Assembly: GCA_026981975.1 (NCBI GenBank)
Contig: JALSHV010000008.1
Span: forward strand, 1 to 64,000
DNA: 64,000 nt
Source of the DNA: Aquificaceae bacterium
GTDB taxonomy: Bacteria; Aquificota; Aquificia; Aquificales; Aquificaceae
Direction of reading: 5' to 3'
Positions 29,037-37,572 of this stretch are shown piece by piece. A program made the translations under genes and the position numbers. Position 1 is the first letter of the stretch, and each line of letters opens with the position of its first letter. Under the pieces are notes generated by a model that did no database searches, was not told the DNA's origin, and worked only from the letters and a program-made list of their open reading frames with translations.

Positions 29037-32000
29037 ATGGATCTTTTAATAATTAGAAGAGGGTGTCCCAACTGCGGAGAATCCATTGACGATACCAGAC
29101 TTACAGAAGGTTTTCCCTGCAACAGATGTATACAAGATACCGGCAAGGATATATGTGAATATCTTGAAAAGGTAAAAAAGTTAAAAGGATTTAAATCTTT
29201 TTGCGAAGTTGAAAAAAAACTTAACTCTTTTGAAAACTTCTTTGAGAAATCCATAGGATCAAAACCGTGGAGTCTTCAAAAATTATGGGCTAAAAGAGCG
29301 TTAAAGGGAAAATCTTTTGCAGTGATTGCTCCCACAGGAGTAGGTAAAACAACTTTTGGTTTTATTTTTTCTCTATTTACAAAACCGAAGTCTATTCTTC
29401 TATTTCCCACAAGATTATTAGCAATTCAAGCAGATAAAAAGTTAAAGGAACTTTCAGGGAAACTATCCTTAAAAAAGGAAATACTACTGTATAAACCTTC
29501 AAAGAAAATAAGAGAAAAATTTCTCAATGGAGATTTTGATATCTTGTGTGGAACAAATATGTTTCTTCACAAAAACTTTGAGCATCTCTTAAAATTTAAA
29601 TTCAGTTTCTTGTTTATTGACGATATAGATTCTTTTCTAAAAAGCTCTAAGAACATAGAAAACTTGTTTAAGCTTTTAGGTTTTGAAGAAAAAGATATAA
29701 AATTGGCACTTAAAGAGAAGAAGAACTTACAGGAACAAGAAAAGCTTGCCCGTTTAAGGGAAAAAAAGCGGGAAACAGTTTTAATTGTTTCCTCAGCTAC
29801 TGCAAAACCAAAAGGAGGAAGAATAAAACTCTTCAAAAACCTTCTTGGATTTGATGTGCAGAAAGCAAATCTTACTCTAAGAAACATAGTTGATGTTGCG
29901 AATCCTGTTAAGAACTTAGAAGAAGCTCTTTATTTATCCAGCGATCTTATAAAGCAGTTGGGAAAAGGTGGACTTGTTTTTCTCTCCGTTTTCTACAAAA
30001 AAGAAAAAGTTAAAGAGGTTGTTCAATTTTACAGAGAAAAAGGTATTAAAACAGTGAGCTACCTTGAACACAAACCAGCAGAACTCAACAGGATTCTTGC
30101 AGAGGGTAACTTTGATGTAGCTGTAGGAATTTCTCACCTTTCAAATCCCCTTGTAAGAGGAGTTGATCTACCACACATAATCAGATATGCTCTGTTTCTG
30201 GATATACCCAAGCATATATTTCCCGTAGATTTTAACGTTCAACCTTCCAGACTCCACTCCCTTTTGTTAACTGTTTTTAATCTTTTAGAAAAAGAGGACC
30301 GCCTTAAGGCGGTAAGTTATATAAAGTATCTGAGAAAATACTTGACTTTGAAAGAAGAACAACTTGATAGATATCCCCGTATAAAGGAAAAAGTCTTTGA
30401 GATTGGAAATTTCCTGAAGGAAAAGCTGGAAGACAGAGAATTTCTAAGAAAAATAGAAAATTCTGAAGACGTTTCCCTTAAAAAAATAGACAATCAACTC
30501 TGTATAGTGGTGGCAGACGCAGCTACTTACATACAAGCTTCTGGAAGAACTTCCCGCTTCACAGCAGGGGGTATGACAAAGGGTTTATCCGTTTTATTTT
30601 ACGAAGATGTTAAAGCTTTTAATTCTCTGAAGAAGAGACTTTCAGCTTACTTTATGCAAACAGAAGTGGAGTTTAAAGATTTAAAAGATATAGAGCTAAC
30701 TTCACTTCTTAAAGAGATAGATAGGGACAGAAATAAAGCTCTTGCTTTTATTGAAAAGAAAAACATTGAAAGTGTTAAAGATCTCTTTCGCACAGCGCTG
30801 ATTGTAGTAGAATCCCCTGTTAAAGCAAAAACCATTGCGGGATTTTTCGGAAAGCCTCAGATAAGACTTATAAAAGATTTACCTGTCTACGAAGTTCCTC
30901 TGGAAAACAAATTACTTATGATAACCGCTTCTATGGGACATTTATTTGATATAGTGACGGATAAAGGTTTCTTCGGTATTTTGGACAACAACGGAAAGTA
31001 TGTTCCCCTTTACGATACTATAAAAAGATGTAAAAGCACAGGATTACAACATACAGAATTATCCTATCTCAGAAGAAAATGTCCGGATTCGGTAGAGGAC
31101 AAGATAAACACTGTTGAAGCTTTAAAAGAAGTAGCTCATGAATCAGATGAAATTTTTATAGCTACAGATCCGGACGCGGAAGGAGAAAAGATAGCTTACG
31201 ATCTTTTCCTTATGCTAAAACCTTTTAATTCTGATATAAAGAGAGCTGAGTTTCACGAAGTAACCCCTAAGGCTTTTAGAAAAGCTTTAAAAGAGTATAG
31301 ACAAATTGATAAAAATTTAGTAAAAGCTCAAATTGTAAGAAGAATTCTTGACAGATGGGTGGGTTTTTCCCTATCAAGAATTCTGTGGAAGATATTCGGT
31401 AAAAACTGGCTTTCAGCTGGAAGGGTTCAAACACCTGTTCTTGGCTGGATAATACAGAGATATAAGGAATCCCGTCTTAAAAAAGGGGAGATTCTGCTAC
31501 AGATAAACAACATACCTTTCAAAATTCAGATAGAGGATATAAAGCTTTGCCAAAAAGTCTACGCGGAAATTAAAGAAGACAGGCTGAAACTTATAAAAGG
31601 CTCTCAGAAGTTGAAAAATCCGCTTCCTCCTTATTCCACCGATACAATCTTAGAAGAAGCGGGAGAAAAGCTACACTTTTCCGCTGATAAAACCATGTCA
31701 CTACTACAACATCTGTTTGAATCAGGACTTATCACCTATCACAGAACTGATTCAATAAGAGTTTCCGAAGCGGGTAGATATACAGTAGCAAGATCCTATA
31801 TAGTGAACAAGTTCGGAGAAGAGTATTTCTATCCACGACTTTGGGAAGAAAAAGGAACTCACGAATGTATAAGACCCACACGCCCCTTAGATCCTACAGA
31901 CTTGAGTTTTATGATCACGGCAGAACTCATAGATCTAGAAGAGGAAGCTTTAAAGCTTTACGAGCTTATTTTCAAACGTTTTATGGCTTCTCAGATGAGA

Positions 32001-32513
32001 CCCGCTAAGGTTATAACGGGGGAACTGATCTTGGAGCTCCCGAATTTCAGTTGGAAGGAAGAAGTAGTTGTGGATACAGTAGAACACGGTTTTGATCTCA
32101 TTTATCCTACTTTTTTCCCTTTGGGAGAAGATTTCTTGAAAATTACCGCAAAGAAATTAAGAAAGGTTCCCCAAAAACCCCTCTTTACACAAGGAACTCT
32201 AATACAAGAAATGAAGAAACGTGGTTTGGGCAGACCTTCCACTTACGCTCATATAGTTCAAACTCTTTTAGAAAGAGGTTATGTAAAGGAAGTAAAGGGA
32301 AAACTGATTCCAACTAAAAGAGGTATTGAAATATACAAATACCTTGCACAGAACTACGGTGAATACGTAAGCGAAGAGCTTACAAGGAAATTAGAGGAGG
32401 CAATGGATAAGATAGAAAGAGGAGAGCTTGATTATCTTCAACCGCTCAGAGAGATATACGGTATAAAGAATATACTGTCAGAAGACACACTCGGGGAACC
32501 ATACCATGGGTGA
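29037..32513 (+). CDS. rgy: Reverse gyrase
   Basis: 1158-residue ATP-dependent topoisomerase that introduces positive supercoils; found in hyperthermophiles. Order: N-terminal zinc finger (Cys10/13/28/31), SF2 helicase-like domain with Walker A APTGVGKTTF (Lys104) and a DD-type box FIDDIDSF, a second RecA-like half, then a TopoIA domain from about 585 with TOPRIM (VVESPVKAKTIAGFFG, IATDPDAEGEKIAYDL) and the catalytic tyrosine in GLITYHRTDS (about Tyr901). A second zinc finger, present in many reverse gyrases, is not visible. Its last codons overlap the start of a 31-residue membrane peptide gene. Confidence 0.97.
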   Translation: MDLLIIRRGCPNCGESIDDTRLTEGFPCNRCIQDTGKDICEYLEKVKKLKGFKSFCEVEKKLNSFENFFEKSIGSKPWSLQKLWAKRALKGKSFAVIAPTGVGKTTFGFIFSLFTKPKSILLFPTRLLAIQADKKLKELSGKLSLKKEILLYKPSKKIREKFLNGDFDILCGTNMFLHKNFEHLLKFKFSFLFIDDIDSFLKSSKNIENLFKLLGFEEKDIKLALKEKKNLQEQEKLARLREKKRETVLIVSSATAKPKGGRIKLFKNLLGFDVQKANLTLRNIVDVANPVKNLEEALYLSSDLIKQLGKGGLVFLSVFYKKEKVKEVVQFYREKGIKTVSYLEHKPAELNRILAEGNFDVAVGISHLSNPLVRGVDLPHIIRYALFLDIPKHIFPVDFNVQPSRLHSLLLTVFNLLEKEDRLKAVSYIKYLRKYLTLKEEQLDRYPRIKEKVFEIGNFLKEKLEDREFLRKIENSEDVSLKKIDNQLCIVVADAATYIQASGRTSRFTAGGMTKGLSVLFYEDVKAFNSLKKRLSAYFMQTEVEFKDLKDIELTSLLKEIDRDRNKALAFIEKKNIESVKDLFRTALIVVESPVKAKTIAGFFGKPQIRLIKDLPVYEVPLENKLLMITASMGHLFDIVTDKGFFGILDNNGKYVPLYDTIKRCKSTGLQHTELSYLRRKCPDSVEDKINTVEALKEVAHESDEIFIATDPDAEGEKIAYDLFLMLKPFNSDIKRAEFHEVTPKAFRKALKEYRQIDKNLVKAQIVRRILDRWVGFSLSRILWKIFGKNWLSAGRVQTPVLGWIIQRYKESRLKKGEILLQINNIPFKIQIEDIKLCQKVYAEIKEDRLKLIKGSQKLKNPLPPYSTDTILEEAGEKLHFSADKTMSLLQHLFESGLITYHRTDSIRVSEAGRYTVARSYIVNKFGEEYFYPRLWEEKGTHECIRPTRPLDPTDLSFMITAELIDLEEEALKLYELIFKRFMASQMRPAKVITGELILELPNFSWKEEVVVDTVEHGFDLIYPTFFPLGEDFLKITAKKLRKVPQKPLFTQGTLIQEMKKRGLGRPSTYAHIVQTLLERGYVKEVKGKLIPTKRGIEIYKYLAQNYGEYVSEELTRKLEEAMDKIERGELDYLQPLREIYGIKNILSEDTLGEPYHG

Positions 32514-32601
32514 CATAGTGGCTCTTATAATCTTATTAATTCTCCTGCACGGTGTTCTGATCGCTTACATAAAGTTCATGAGCGGAAGACCTAATAATTA
32601 A
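32506..32601 (+). CDS. Small single-pass membrane peptide (31 aa)
   Basis: An ATG at 32506, inside the last codons of the reverse gyrase gene but in another frame, opens a 31-residue frame: MGDIVALIILLILLHGV, then LIAYIKFMSGRPNN. It is one hydrophobic helix with a short positively charged C-terminal tail, as expected for a membrane microprotein with the N-terminus outside. GGGG lies about 9 bases upstream as a weak ribosome site. The ATG overlap with the rgy stop resembles coupled genes, and it precedes the FMN-binding gene by 40 bases. No known family recognised; it could be chance, so confidence is moderate. Confidence 0.5.
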   Translation: MGDIVALIILLILLHGVLIAYIKFMSGRPNN

Positions 32602-32641
32602 AATTGAGATTGAATGTAATTTTTTATATAATGTTTCCACT

Positions 32642-33175
32642 ATGAGAGTTGTTTTTCTCTTAATCTCTTTACTAGCTATTTTTTCCTCTTCCGATGCCAA
32701 AAGATTCTATAAGCCGGAAGAAGTCCTCGGCAAACTGTTTCCGGGTGCTAAGGTGCAAATCAGGAATATAATCCTTACAAAGGATCAGAAACGGAACGTG
32801 GAAAAGTTGGGGAGAATAACCTTAGATTCAAGATTCGTTTCCTTTTACATTGTAAGGAAAGGAAGAAAGATTATCGCTTACGGTTACGTGGACACTCACA
32901 GGGTGAGAACAAGAAGTGAAAGTGTTCTTTTTGTAATAAACCCTTCAGGTAGTTTAGAACTTGTAGAGGTGTTGGCTTTTAACGAACCTTTGGAATACAT
33001 GGCGGACAAAAGTTGGCTCGTGTTGTTTAAAGGGAAAAATCTACTTAAGGATAAAATACGTCTCAAAAGAGATATACCCAACATTACTGGAGCTACTCTT
33101 ACAGCAAGGGTAATTACAAAAGCCGCCCGAAAGGCTCTTGCTCTGTGGTATGTTCTTTTCGGGAGCAAAAAATGA
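32642..33175 (+). CDS. Exported FMN-binding domain protein
   Basis: 177 residues with a signal peptide (MRVVFLLISLLAIFSSSDA) and an FMN-binding domain of the NqrC/RnfG type. The flavinylation motif is TGATLT (residues 149-154) after RDIPNI, where Thr154 would be esterified to FMN by ApbE. The HRVRTRSESVLFVINPSGSLELVEVLAF stretch is the usual beta-rich part of the domain (quoted in shortened form: HRVRTRSESVLFVI). The stop overlaps the start of the next gene by four bases (ATGA), so the flavoprotein and the membrane protein are surely one translational unit. No apbE is in the window. Confidence 0.85.
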   Translation: MRVVFLLISLLAIFSSSDAKRFYKPEEVLGKLFPGAKVQIRNIILTKDQKRNVEKLGRITLDSRFVSFYIVRKGRKIIAYGYVDTHRVRTRSESVLFVINPSGSLELVEVLAFNEPLEYMADKSWLVLFKGKNLLKDKIRLKRDIPNITGATLTARVITKAARKALALWYVLFGSKK

Positions 33176-34104
33176 GGTTTTTTATCACTTCTAATATAAA
33201 GAATAATCCTGCTCTTAGAATTTTGATTTTAGCAATCCTGACAGGTTGTTTGCTCTACTGGATAGGAAACTGGTTCTTTTATCACTCTAAATTCGGGCTT
33301 TCGTATAACAAGATGTTTTTATACTTCTTCTCCGATCCCTCCTTCCCTGAACCCTTACCTATTTCCCAACTTTTTGAAGATATTCACATAAGTATGTTTA
33401 TGGTTATTGTCCTTTGCACCCTTTTGTCCTCCCTTTTCCTTCAAAGTCAAAAAAACAAATTTCAACAAACAGTGTTAATATTAACTCTTTTTGGAACAGG
33501 TATTACAGAAGTTCTCCTATCCCTTGTAATTTACTTTATATCTCCTGTTTTTATATACGCAAAGATATTTGCGTTTTTGTTCTTTCAAATAACCTTTCTT
33601 TTGATATTCATTATTACTTTAAGGTTTTACCTCTTAGGAAAAGGAGAAACCTACACAGAAAAATCTCTTTTATATACAGTTGTTTTACTCTTTTCCACAT
33701 CAGCGGTTTTGTTTACTTTTTTGAGTTTTTTTTTATTCATCTCTAAGGTAGGAATAACCCCTCAAAGCATATCAGAGTATTACTTGGGAAATCCAACCAA
33801 GTTTATGAAACCGAAAAGTTTATCAACTCTATTGGAATCTACAGTTCCCCATCTGCTCGTAATGAGTGTTTTTATATTTACACTGATCCATTTTATTCTC
33901 TTCACTACTTTTAAAGGGAAGCTTTTGAGTGGAATTTTACTCTTTTCCTGTGCATTTTTTGAAAGCACAAGCGGTCTTTTCATAAGATTAGGTGTAGAAC
34001 CTTTTAGCTATATAAAACTTATTTCCTTCATAGGTTTCTGTGTAGGAGTGCTTTTCCTTTCCTTTAAAGTTATAATTTCCGTCGGAAGCAGTATAAAATC
34101 TTAA
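33172..34104 (+). CDS. Eight-helix membrane protein with internal duplication
   Basis: 310 residues from ATG 33172, coupled to the flavoprotein gene. I count eight membrane helices as two repeats of four. Repeat 1 has KFGLSYNKMFLYFFSDPSF then a helix with EDIHISMFM; repeat 2 has KVGITPQSISEYYLGNPTK then a helix with STVPHLLVM. The last two helices of each repeat also match (LTLFGTGITEVLLS and IYAKIFAFLFF against ILLFSCAFFESTSG and SYIKLISFIGF). I do not recognise the family. Coupled translation with an FMN-binding exoprotein suggests a transmembrane electron-transfer partner; this is inference. Confidence 0.85.
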   Translation: MRFFITSNIKNNPALRILILAILTGCLLYWIGNWFFYHSKFGLSYNKMFLYFFSDPSFPEPLPISQLFEDIHISMFMVIVLCTLLSSLFLQSQKNKFQQTVLILTLFGTGITEVLLSLVIYFISPVFIYAKIFAFLFFQITFLLIFIITLRFYLLGKGETYTEKSLLYTVVLLFSTSAVLFTFLSFFLFISKVGITPQSISEYYLGNPTKFMKPKSLSTLLESTVPHLLVMSVFIFTLIHFILFTTFKGKLLSGILLFSCAFFESTSGLFIRLGVEPFSYIKLISFIGFCVGVLFLSFKVIISVGSSIKS

Positions 34105-34111
34105 TATACAA

Positions 34112-34195
34112 GGGGGTATGGCGGAACTGGCAGACGCAGCGGACTTAAAATCCGCGGGCCTTCGGGCCGTCCGGGTTCGACTCCCGGTACCCCCA
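34112..34195 (+). tRNA. tRNA-Leu (TAA anticodon)
   Basis: Class II tRNA. Acceptor GGGGGTA pairs with TACCCCC; anticodon stem GCGGA/TCCGC holds loop CTTAAAA, giving anticodon TAA (leucine UUA). Long variable arm GGGCCTTCGGGCCG and T loop TTCGACT are present. The base following the stem is A and CCA is not encoded. It lies 8 bases before the trm1 gene. Confidence 0.95.
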
Positions 34196-34203
34196 TTGAA
34201 AAC

Positions 34204-35376
34204 ATGATCAGGATATCAGAAGGGAAAGCACAGATACTAATACCTGAAATAAGAGATATCGCTTCTTCCGATATGCCTGTTTTTTACAACCCGCACATGA
34301 AAATCAACAGAGATCTTGCGGTGCTTGCTCTTCAGTATCAGTGCGAAAGACTGGGGCGAAGATTGATGGTTGCCGATCCTATGTCCGCAAGTGGAGTAAG
34401 AGCTTTGAGATTTCTGAAGGAAACTTCTTGCATTGAAAAAGTCTTTGTAAACGATATTGATAGCCAAGCTGTTAATATTATAAAGAAGAACTTTGAAATT
34501 AACGGTATTCCTCCAGATAAATACGAAATACACGAAGAAGATGCCAATGCCTTTTTACGGAGAAAATGGGGTTTCGGATTTGATTATGTTGACTTAGATC
34601 CTTTCGGTTCACCTGTTCCTTTTATAGAATCAGTAGCCCTTAGCATGAAAAGGGGAGCAATTGCTGGTATTACTGCTACAGATACAGCACCTCTTTCTGG
34701 AACATATCCGGCAACATGTAAACGAAGATACGGTTCTTTTCCTCTCCGCAATGAATTCAAACATGAGGTGGGTATAAGAATTCTTATTAAGAAAGTTATA
34801 GAGCTGTCCGCTCAATACGATATAGCAATGGTGCCTTTGTTTGCTTATTCTCATTTACACTACTTTAAACTTTTCCTTAGGAAGGAAAGAGGAGCAAAGA
34901 TCGTAGATTCCCTTCTTAAAAAGATAGGTTTTGTTCTATACTGTTTTAACTGTTTGAACAGAGTGGTGGAAACTGATCATTTCAAGCTCAGGGAAACCTG
35001 CCCAATTTGTAGGAGTAGATTCTCCATAGGAGGTCCCATGTGGATAGGTGAACTGTGGGATAGGGAATTCACTCAATATCTGTGCGTAGAAGCTGAAAAA
35101 AGAGAAGAAATAAACAGAGAAACTAAAAAGATTTTATCCCTGATAAAGGAGGAAATGAGAGTTCCTACGCTTGGATTTTATACTCTTTCTAAGCTATCTC
35201 AAAAACTGCACATTCCTCAGCAACCACCCATAAAAAAAGCGGTTGAGTTTTTCCAAGGAGTGCGAACTCACTTTGAGGGAGATGGATTCCGAACCCTTCT
35301 ATCCCATGAGGAAATTTTAAATCTTTCTGAAAAACTTAAACTGATTTTGGAGGTGGGAAATGAAACTTCTTCTTAG
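34204..35376 (+). CDS. trm1: tRNA (guanine-26,N2-N2) dimethyltransferase Trm1
   Basis: 390 residues, archaeal/eukaryotic-type enzyme that dimethylates G26 of tRNA; the Aquifex homologue also modifies G27. Visible features are MPVFYNPHMKINRDLAVL, the SAM-binding VADPMSASGVRALRF, the catalytic DLDPFGSPVPF and TDTAPLSGTYP. A zinc-binding Cys4 follows in CFNCLNRV...CPICRS, and the C-terminal domain is a winged-helix-like module. Trm1 is rare in bacteria and characteristic of Aquificales. It follows a tRNA-Leu and overlaps the following cytochrome c gene by 17 bases. Confidence 0.95.
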   Translation: MIRISEGKAQILIPEIRDIASSDMPVFYNPHMKINRDLAVLALQYQCERLGRRLMVADPMSASGVRALRFLKETSCIEKVFVNDIDSQAVNIIKKNFEINGIPPDKYEIHEEDANAFLRRKWGFGFDYVDLDPFGSPVPFIESVALSMKRGAIAGITATDTAPLSGTYPATCKRRYGSFPLRNEFKHEVGIRILIKKVIELSAQYDIAMVPLFAYSHLHYFKLFLRKERGAKIVDSLLKKIGFVLYCFNCLNRVVETDHFKLRETCPICRSRFSIGGPMWIGELWDREFTQYLCVEAEKREEINRETKKILSLIKEEMRVPTLGFYTLSKLSQKLHIPQQPPIKKAVEFFQGVRTHFEGDGFRTLLSHEEILNLSEKLKLILEVGNETSS

Positions 35377-35803
35377 CTTGTTTGTCCTTCTGGAATTAGC
35401 AAAGGCACAGGATATTTTGGAAAAGGGTTATCAAGTTTACAAGAAAAACTGTGCCTCTTGTCATTTATTAAGTGTTCCACCAGAAAAAATGATGAAGATA
35501 AGAGAAGCAATAAAGTCAGGAAGCAAACCACCCATTAAAGCTCCTCCACTTGAAGAAGTATCAGCACGTGTTAAAAAGTTTTATCCTAAGGAAAAGGATT
35601 TCGTTGAATTTGTGGTGGACTATATAACAGAACCTTCTCAAGATAAAGGGGTGTGTTTACCTATGGCTTATAAAGTGTTCGGAGTTATGCCTCCGGTGGG
35701 TAAAACCATGAGTAAAGAAGATAAAGAAGCAGTAGCTCTGTGGCTTTACAGGAATTTCCACTACACATGGGAAGAGTTTATAGAAAAACACCCTCATCAC
35801 TAA
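35360..35803 (+). CDS. Periplasmic mono-heme cytochrome c
   Basis: 147 residues: signal peptide (MKLLLSLFVLLELAKA) then a class I cytochrome c fold with a single heme site CASCH (about residues 32-36). A methionine-containing segment such as MAYKVFGVMPPVGKTM could supply the sixth iron ligand. The C-terminal tail has WEEFIEKHPHH. SD GGAGGTGGG precedes the ATG within trm1. It probably shuttles electrons in the periplasm, for example to a terminal oxidase or from sulfur oxidation; the partner is not in the window. Confidence 0.9.
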   Translation: MKLLLSLFVLLELAKAQDILEKGYQVYKKNCASCHLLSVPPEKMMKIREAIKSGSKPPIKAPPLEEVSARVKKFYPKEKDFVEFVVDYITEPSQDKGVCLPMAYKVFGVMPPVGKTMSKEDKEAVALWLYRNFHYTWEEFIEKHPHH

Positions 35804-35804
35804 A

Positions 35805-35880
35805 TGGTAGGCGCGGGGGGACTTGAACCCCCGACCTCCTGCGTGTCGGGCAGGCGCTCTCCCGACTGAGCTACGCGCCT
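35805..35880 (-). tRNA. tRNA-Val (GAC anticodon)
   Basis: Minus-strand cloverleaf: acceptor AGGCGCG with CGCGCCT, D arm, anticodon stem CCTGC/GCAGG around loop CCGACAC giving anticodon GAC (valine), variable loop and T loop TTCAAGT. The terminal CCA is encoded (plus bases 35805-35807). It is convergent with the cytochrome c gene. Confidence 0.95.
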
Positions 35881-35928
35881 TGAATTAGATTATTGTCCAG
35901 AACCCTTTAGCAGTCAAGAGCTTTTTTT

Positions 35929-36447
35929 TTATTCATTAACCACAGCGGCGGTTGTTGCACTCTTTAGTTGAACAAATTCGGTAACTACACTGTAAGAATC
36001 CCTAAGAGTGTAAAAAGCATCAAGTAAGTTTTTCTCAAAATTTCGCTCCATACTCTTTATCACGTAATCTATGTCTCTCATTTTTATTAAAGCTAACCCG
36101 GACCATTTTTCTTTTATCATGCCCACAGTTACGTTAAAGCGATTGAAAAAACTCAGGATATTCTCCTTATTGAACTTAGCCCCGCCGTCTATTAGAAGAA
36201 CATCACTTCCCCTTAGTTTTCTAAGTCCTCTGTAAGCAGCAAAAACAGGGTTATCCCTTAAACTGTTTATCAAACACAGATCTGGAAATCTATCAAAGAT
36301 ATCTTTAAACTGAGAGCTTATAGAGGCGTAAATACTATCCACACCGACAGTTTTTTTAAGGATTTTAATATTATTTTCTAATTCTTGATACAATTTGTCT
36401 TTACCCTCTTCAAGCAAATCCGAATAGAACAGAAGAAGTGTTTTCAT
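35929..36447 (-). CDS. Conserved hypothetical protein, sugar-nucleotidyltransferase-like fold
   Basis: 172 residues from ATG 36447 (MKTLLLFYSDLLEEGKDKLY). No confident family. The N-terminal hydrophobic strand followed by a helix, the VLLIDGGAKFNKENILSFF block and the final helix give a faint likeness to a degenerate nucleotidyltransferase. The diagnostic glycine-rich loop with Lys/Arg is missing, so catalysis is doubtful. It is divergent from kdtA with 33 bases between, so the two probably share a promoter region. An earlier in-frame ATG at 36465 is possible. Confidence 0.6.
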   Translation of the reverse strand: MKTLLLFYSDLLEEGKDKLYQELENNIKILKKTVGVDSIYASISSQFKDIFDRFPDLCLINSLRDNPVFAAYRGLRKLRGSDVLLIDGGAKFNKENILSFFNRFNVTVGMIKEKWSGLALIKMRDIDYVIKSMERNFEKNLLDAFYTLRDSYSVVTEFVQLKSATTAAVVNE

Positions 36448-36480
36448 ACTATAATTGTAAAGCAATTTCGGATACGTTTC

Positions 36481-37572
36481 ATGGACTTTGATCTTAAAAG
36501 ACGTTTACTTTTAAAAGTTTCTCCTCCAAGCGAAACAGATTCTACACTTTGGATACACTGTGCAAGTGTGGGAGAGTTTAACACAGTTAAGCCTGTATTA
36601 AGGGAACTGATTAAAGAGTTTTCCATAGTTCTCACTTATTTCTCTCCGAGAGCAAAGAAGTATATTGAAGCTGTGGAAGGATTTTACAACTGGTCTTTAC
36701 CTCTCCCGCTGGATATCCCTTTCCTTATAAGAAGATTTGAAAATATTTTCAACCCCAAGGCTCTTGTAATTGTGGAAAGAGAGCTTTGGTTTTCCCTTAT
36801 CAGATTTACAAGATGCAAAAAGATTCTTATAAACGCTTACGCTAAGGGCAACTTTATAGAGCGTTTGCTAATTCCGAAATATTCCCTTATACTGGCTAGA
36901 ACAGAAAAAGATAAGGAAGTATTTCTAAAAGAGGGAGCAAAAAAAGTAAAAGTCTGCGGAAATCTAAAATTAGTTCAAGAAGAATTCCCAAGATTAGGAA
37001 AAAGGAAAATTAATGTTCAAGGTAAGATTTTAGTGGCTGGTAGCACTCACAAAGGTGAAGAGGAAAAAATATTAAGAATTTTCAAGGTTTTGAGAAAGGA
37101 AATCCCTTTGAAACTTGTAATAGCTCCAAGACATATAAGTAGAGCGGAAGAAGTGCTTAATATATCACGAAAAATGGGGTTCAGAAGCGCACTCAGGACA
37201 TCTTATCAACAAGACTGGGAAGTTCTTGTATTGGATACCCTTGGGGAATTAAAGGATTTTTACCACTTAGCAGATGTTACCTTTGTAGGAGGAACCCTTA
37301 TACCCTTGGGAGGACACAACCTATTGGAACCTGCATTTTTTGGAAAACCTGTTATTTTCGGAACTTACACAAGTAAAGTTAAAGATATTGAAGAGTTACT
37401 CATAAAAAAAGGTTACGGTTTTAAAATAAGATCCGAAGAGGAATTTACAAAAGTCGCACTCTATCTTTTAAAAAAAGGATTTAAACCTTCTGAAGATTTC
37501 ACCGAACTTGCTCACAGAGTAAAAGAGTGCTACCTTTGGAACATTTTTTCAGAGCTTAAACAGCTTCCTTAG
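36481..37572 (+). CDS. waaA: 3-deoxy-D-manno-octulosonic acid transferase (KdtA/WaaA)
   Basis: 363 residues from ATG 36481. Membrane-associated GT-B enzyme that adds KDO to lipid A. The N-terminal domain has WIHCASVGEFNTVKPVL (base-Glu region), VERELWFSLIRF; the C-terminal domain has VAGSTHKGEEE, LVIAPRHISRAEEV, FVGGTLIPLGGHNLLEPAF and KPVIFGTYTSKVKD. Shorter than the E. coli enzyme but close to the Aquifex form. Its presence proves a KDO-containing LPS. The 3' end overlaps the ArsC-like gene by 24 bases. Confidence 0.95.
   Translation: MDFDLKRRLLLKVSPPSETDSTLWIHCASVGEFNTVKPVLRELIKEFSIVLTYFSPRAKKYIEAVEGFYNWSLPLPLDIPFLIRRFENIFNPKALVIVERELWFSLIRFTRCKKILINAYAKGNFIERLLIPKYSLILARTEKDKEVFLKEGAKKVKVCGNLKLVQEEFPRLGKRKINVQGKILVAGSTHKGEEEKILRIFKVLRKEIPLKLVIAPRHISRAEEVLNISRKMGFRSALRTSYQQDWEVLVLDTLGELKDFYHLADVTFVGGTLIPLGGHNLLEPAFFGKPVIFGTYTSKVKDIEELLIKKGYGFKIRSEEEFTKVALYLLKKGFKPSEDFTELAHRVKECYLWNIFSELKQLP

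Noticed and set aside
35905-35930. GAGC followed by a run of T (35918-35930), a possible terminator
   Set aside because: No stable stem precedes the T-run, so it is not a supportable intrinsic terminator.
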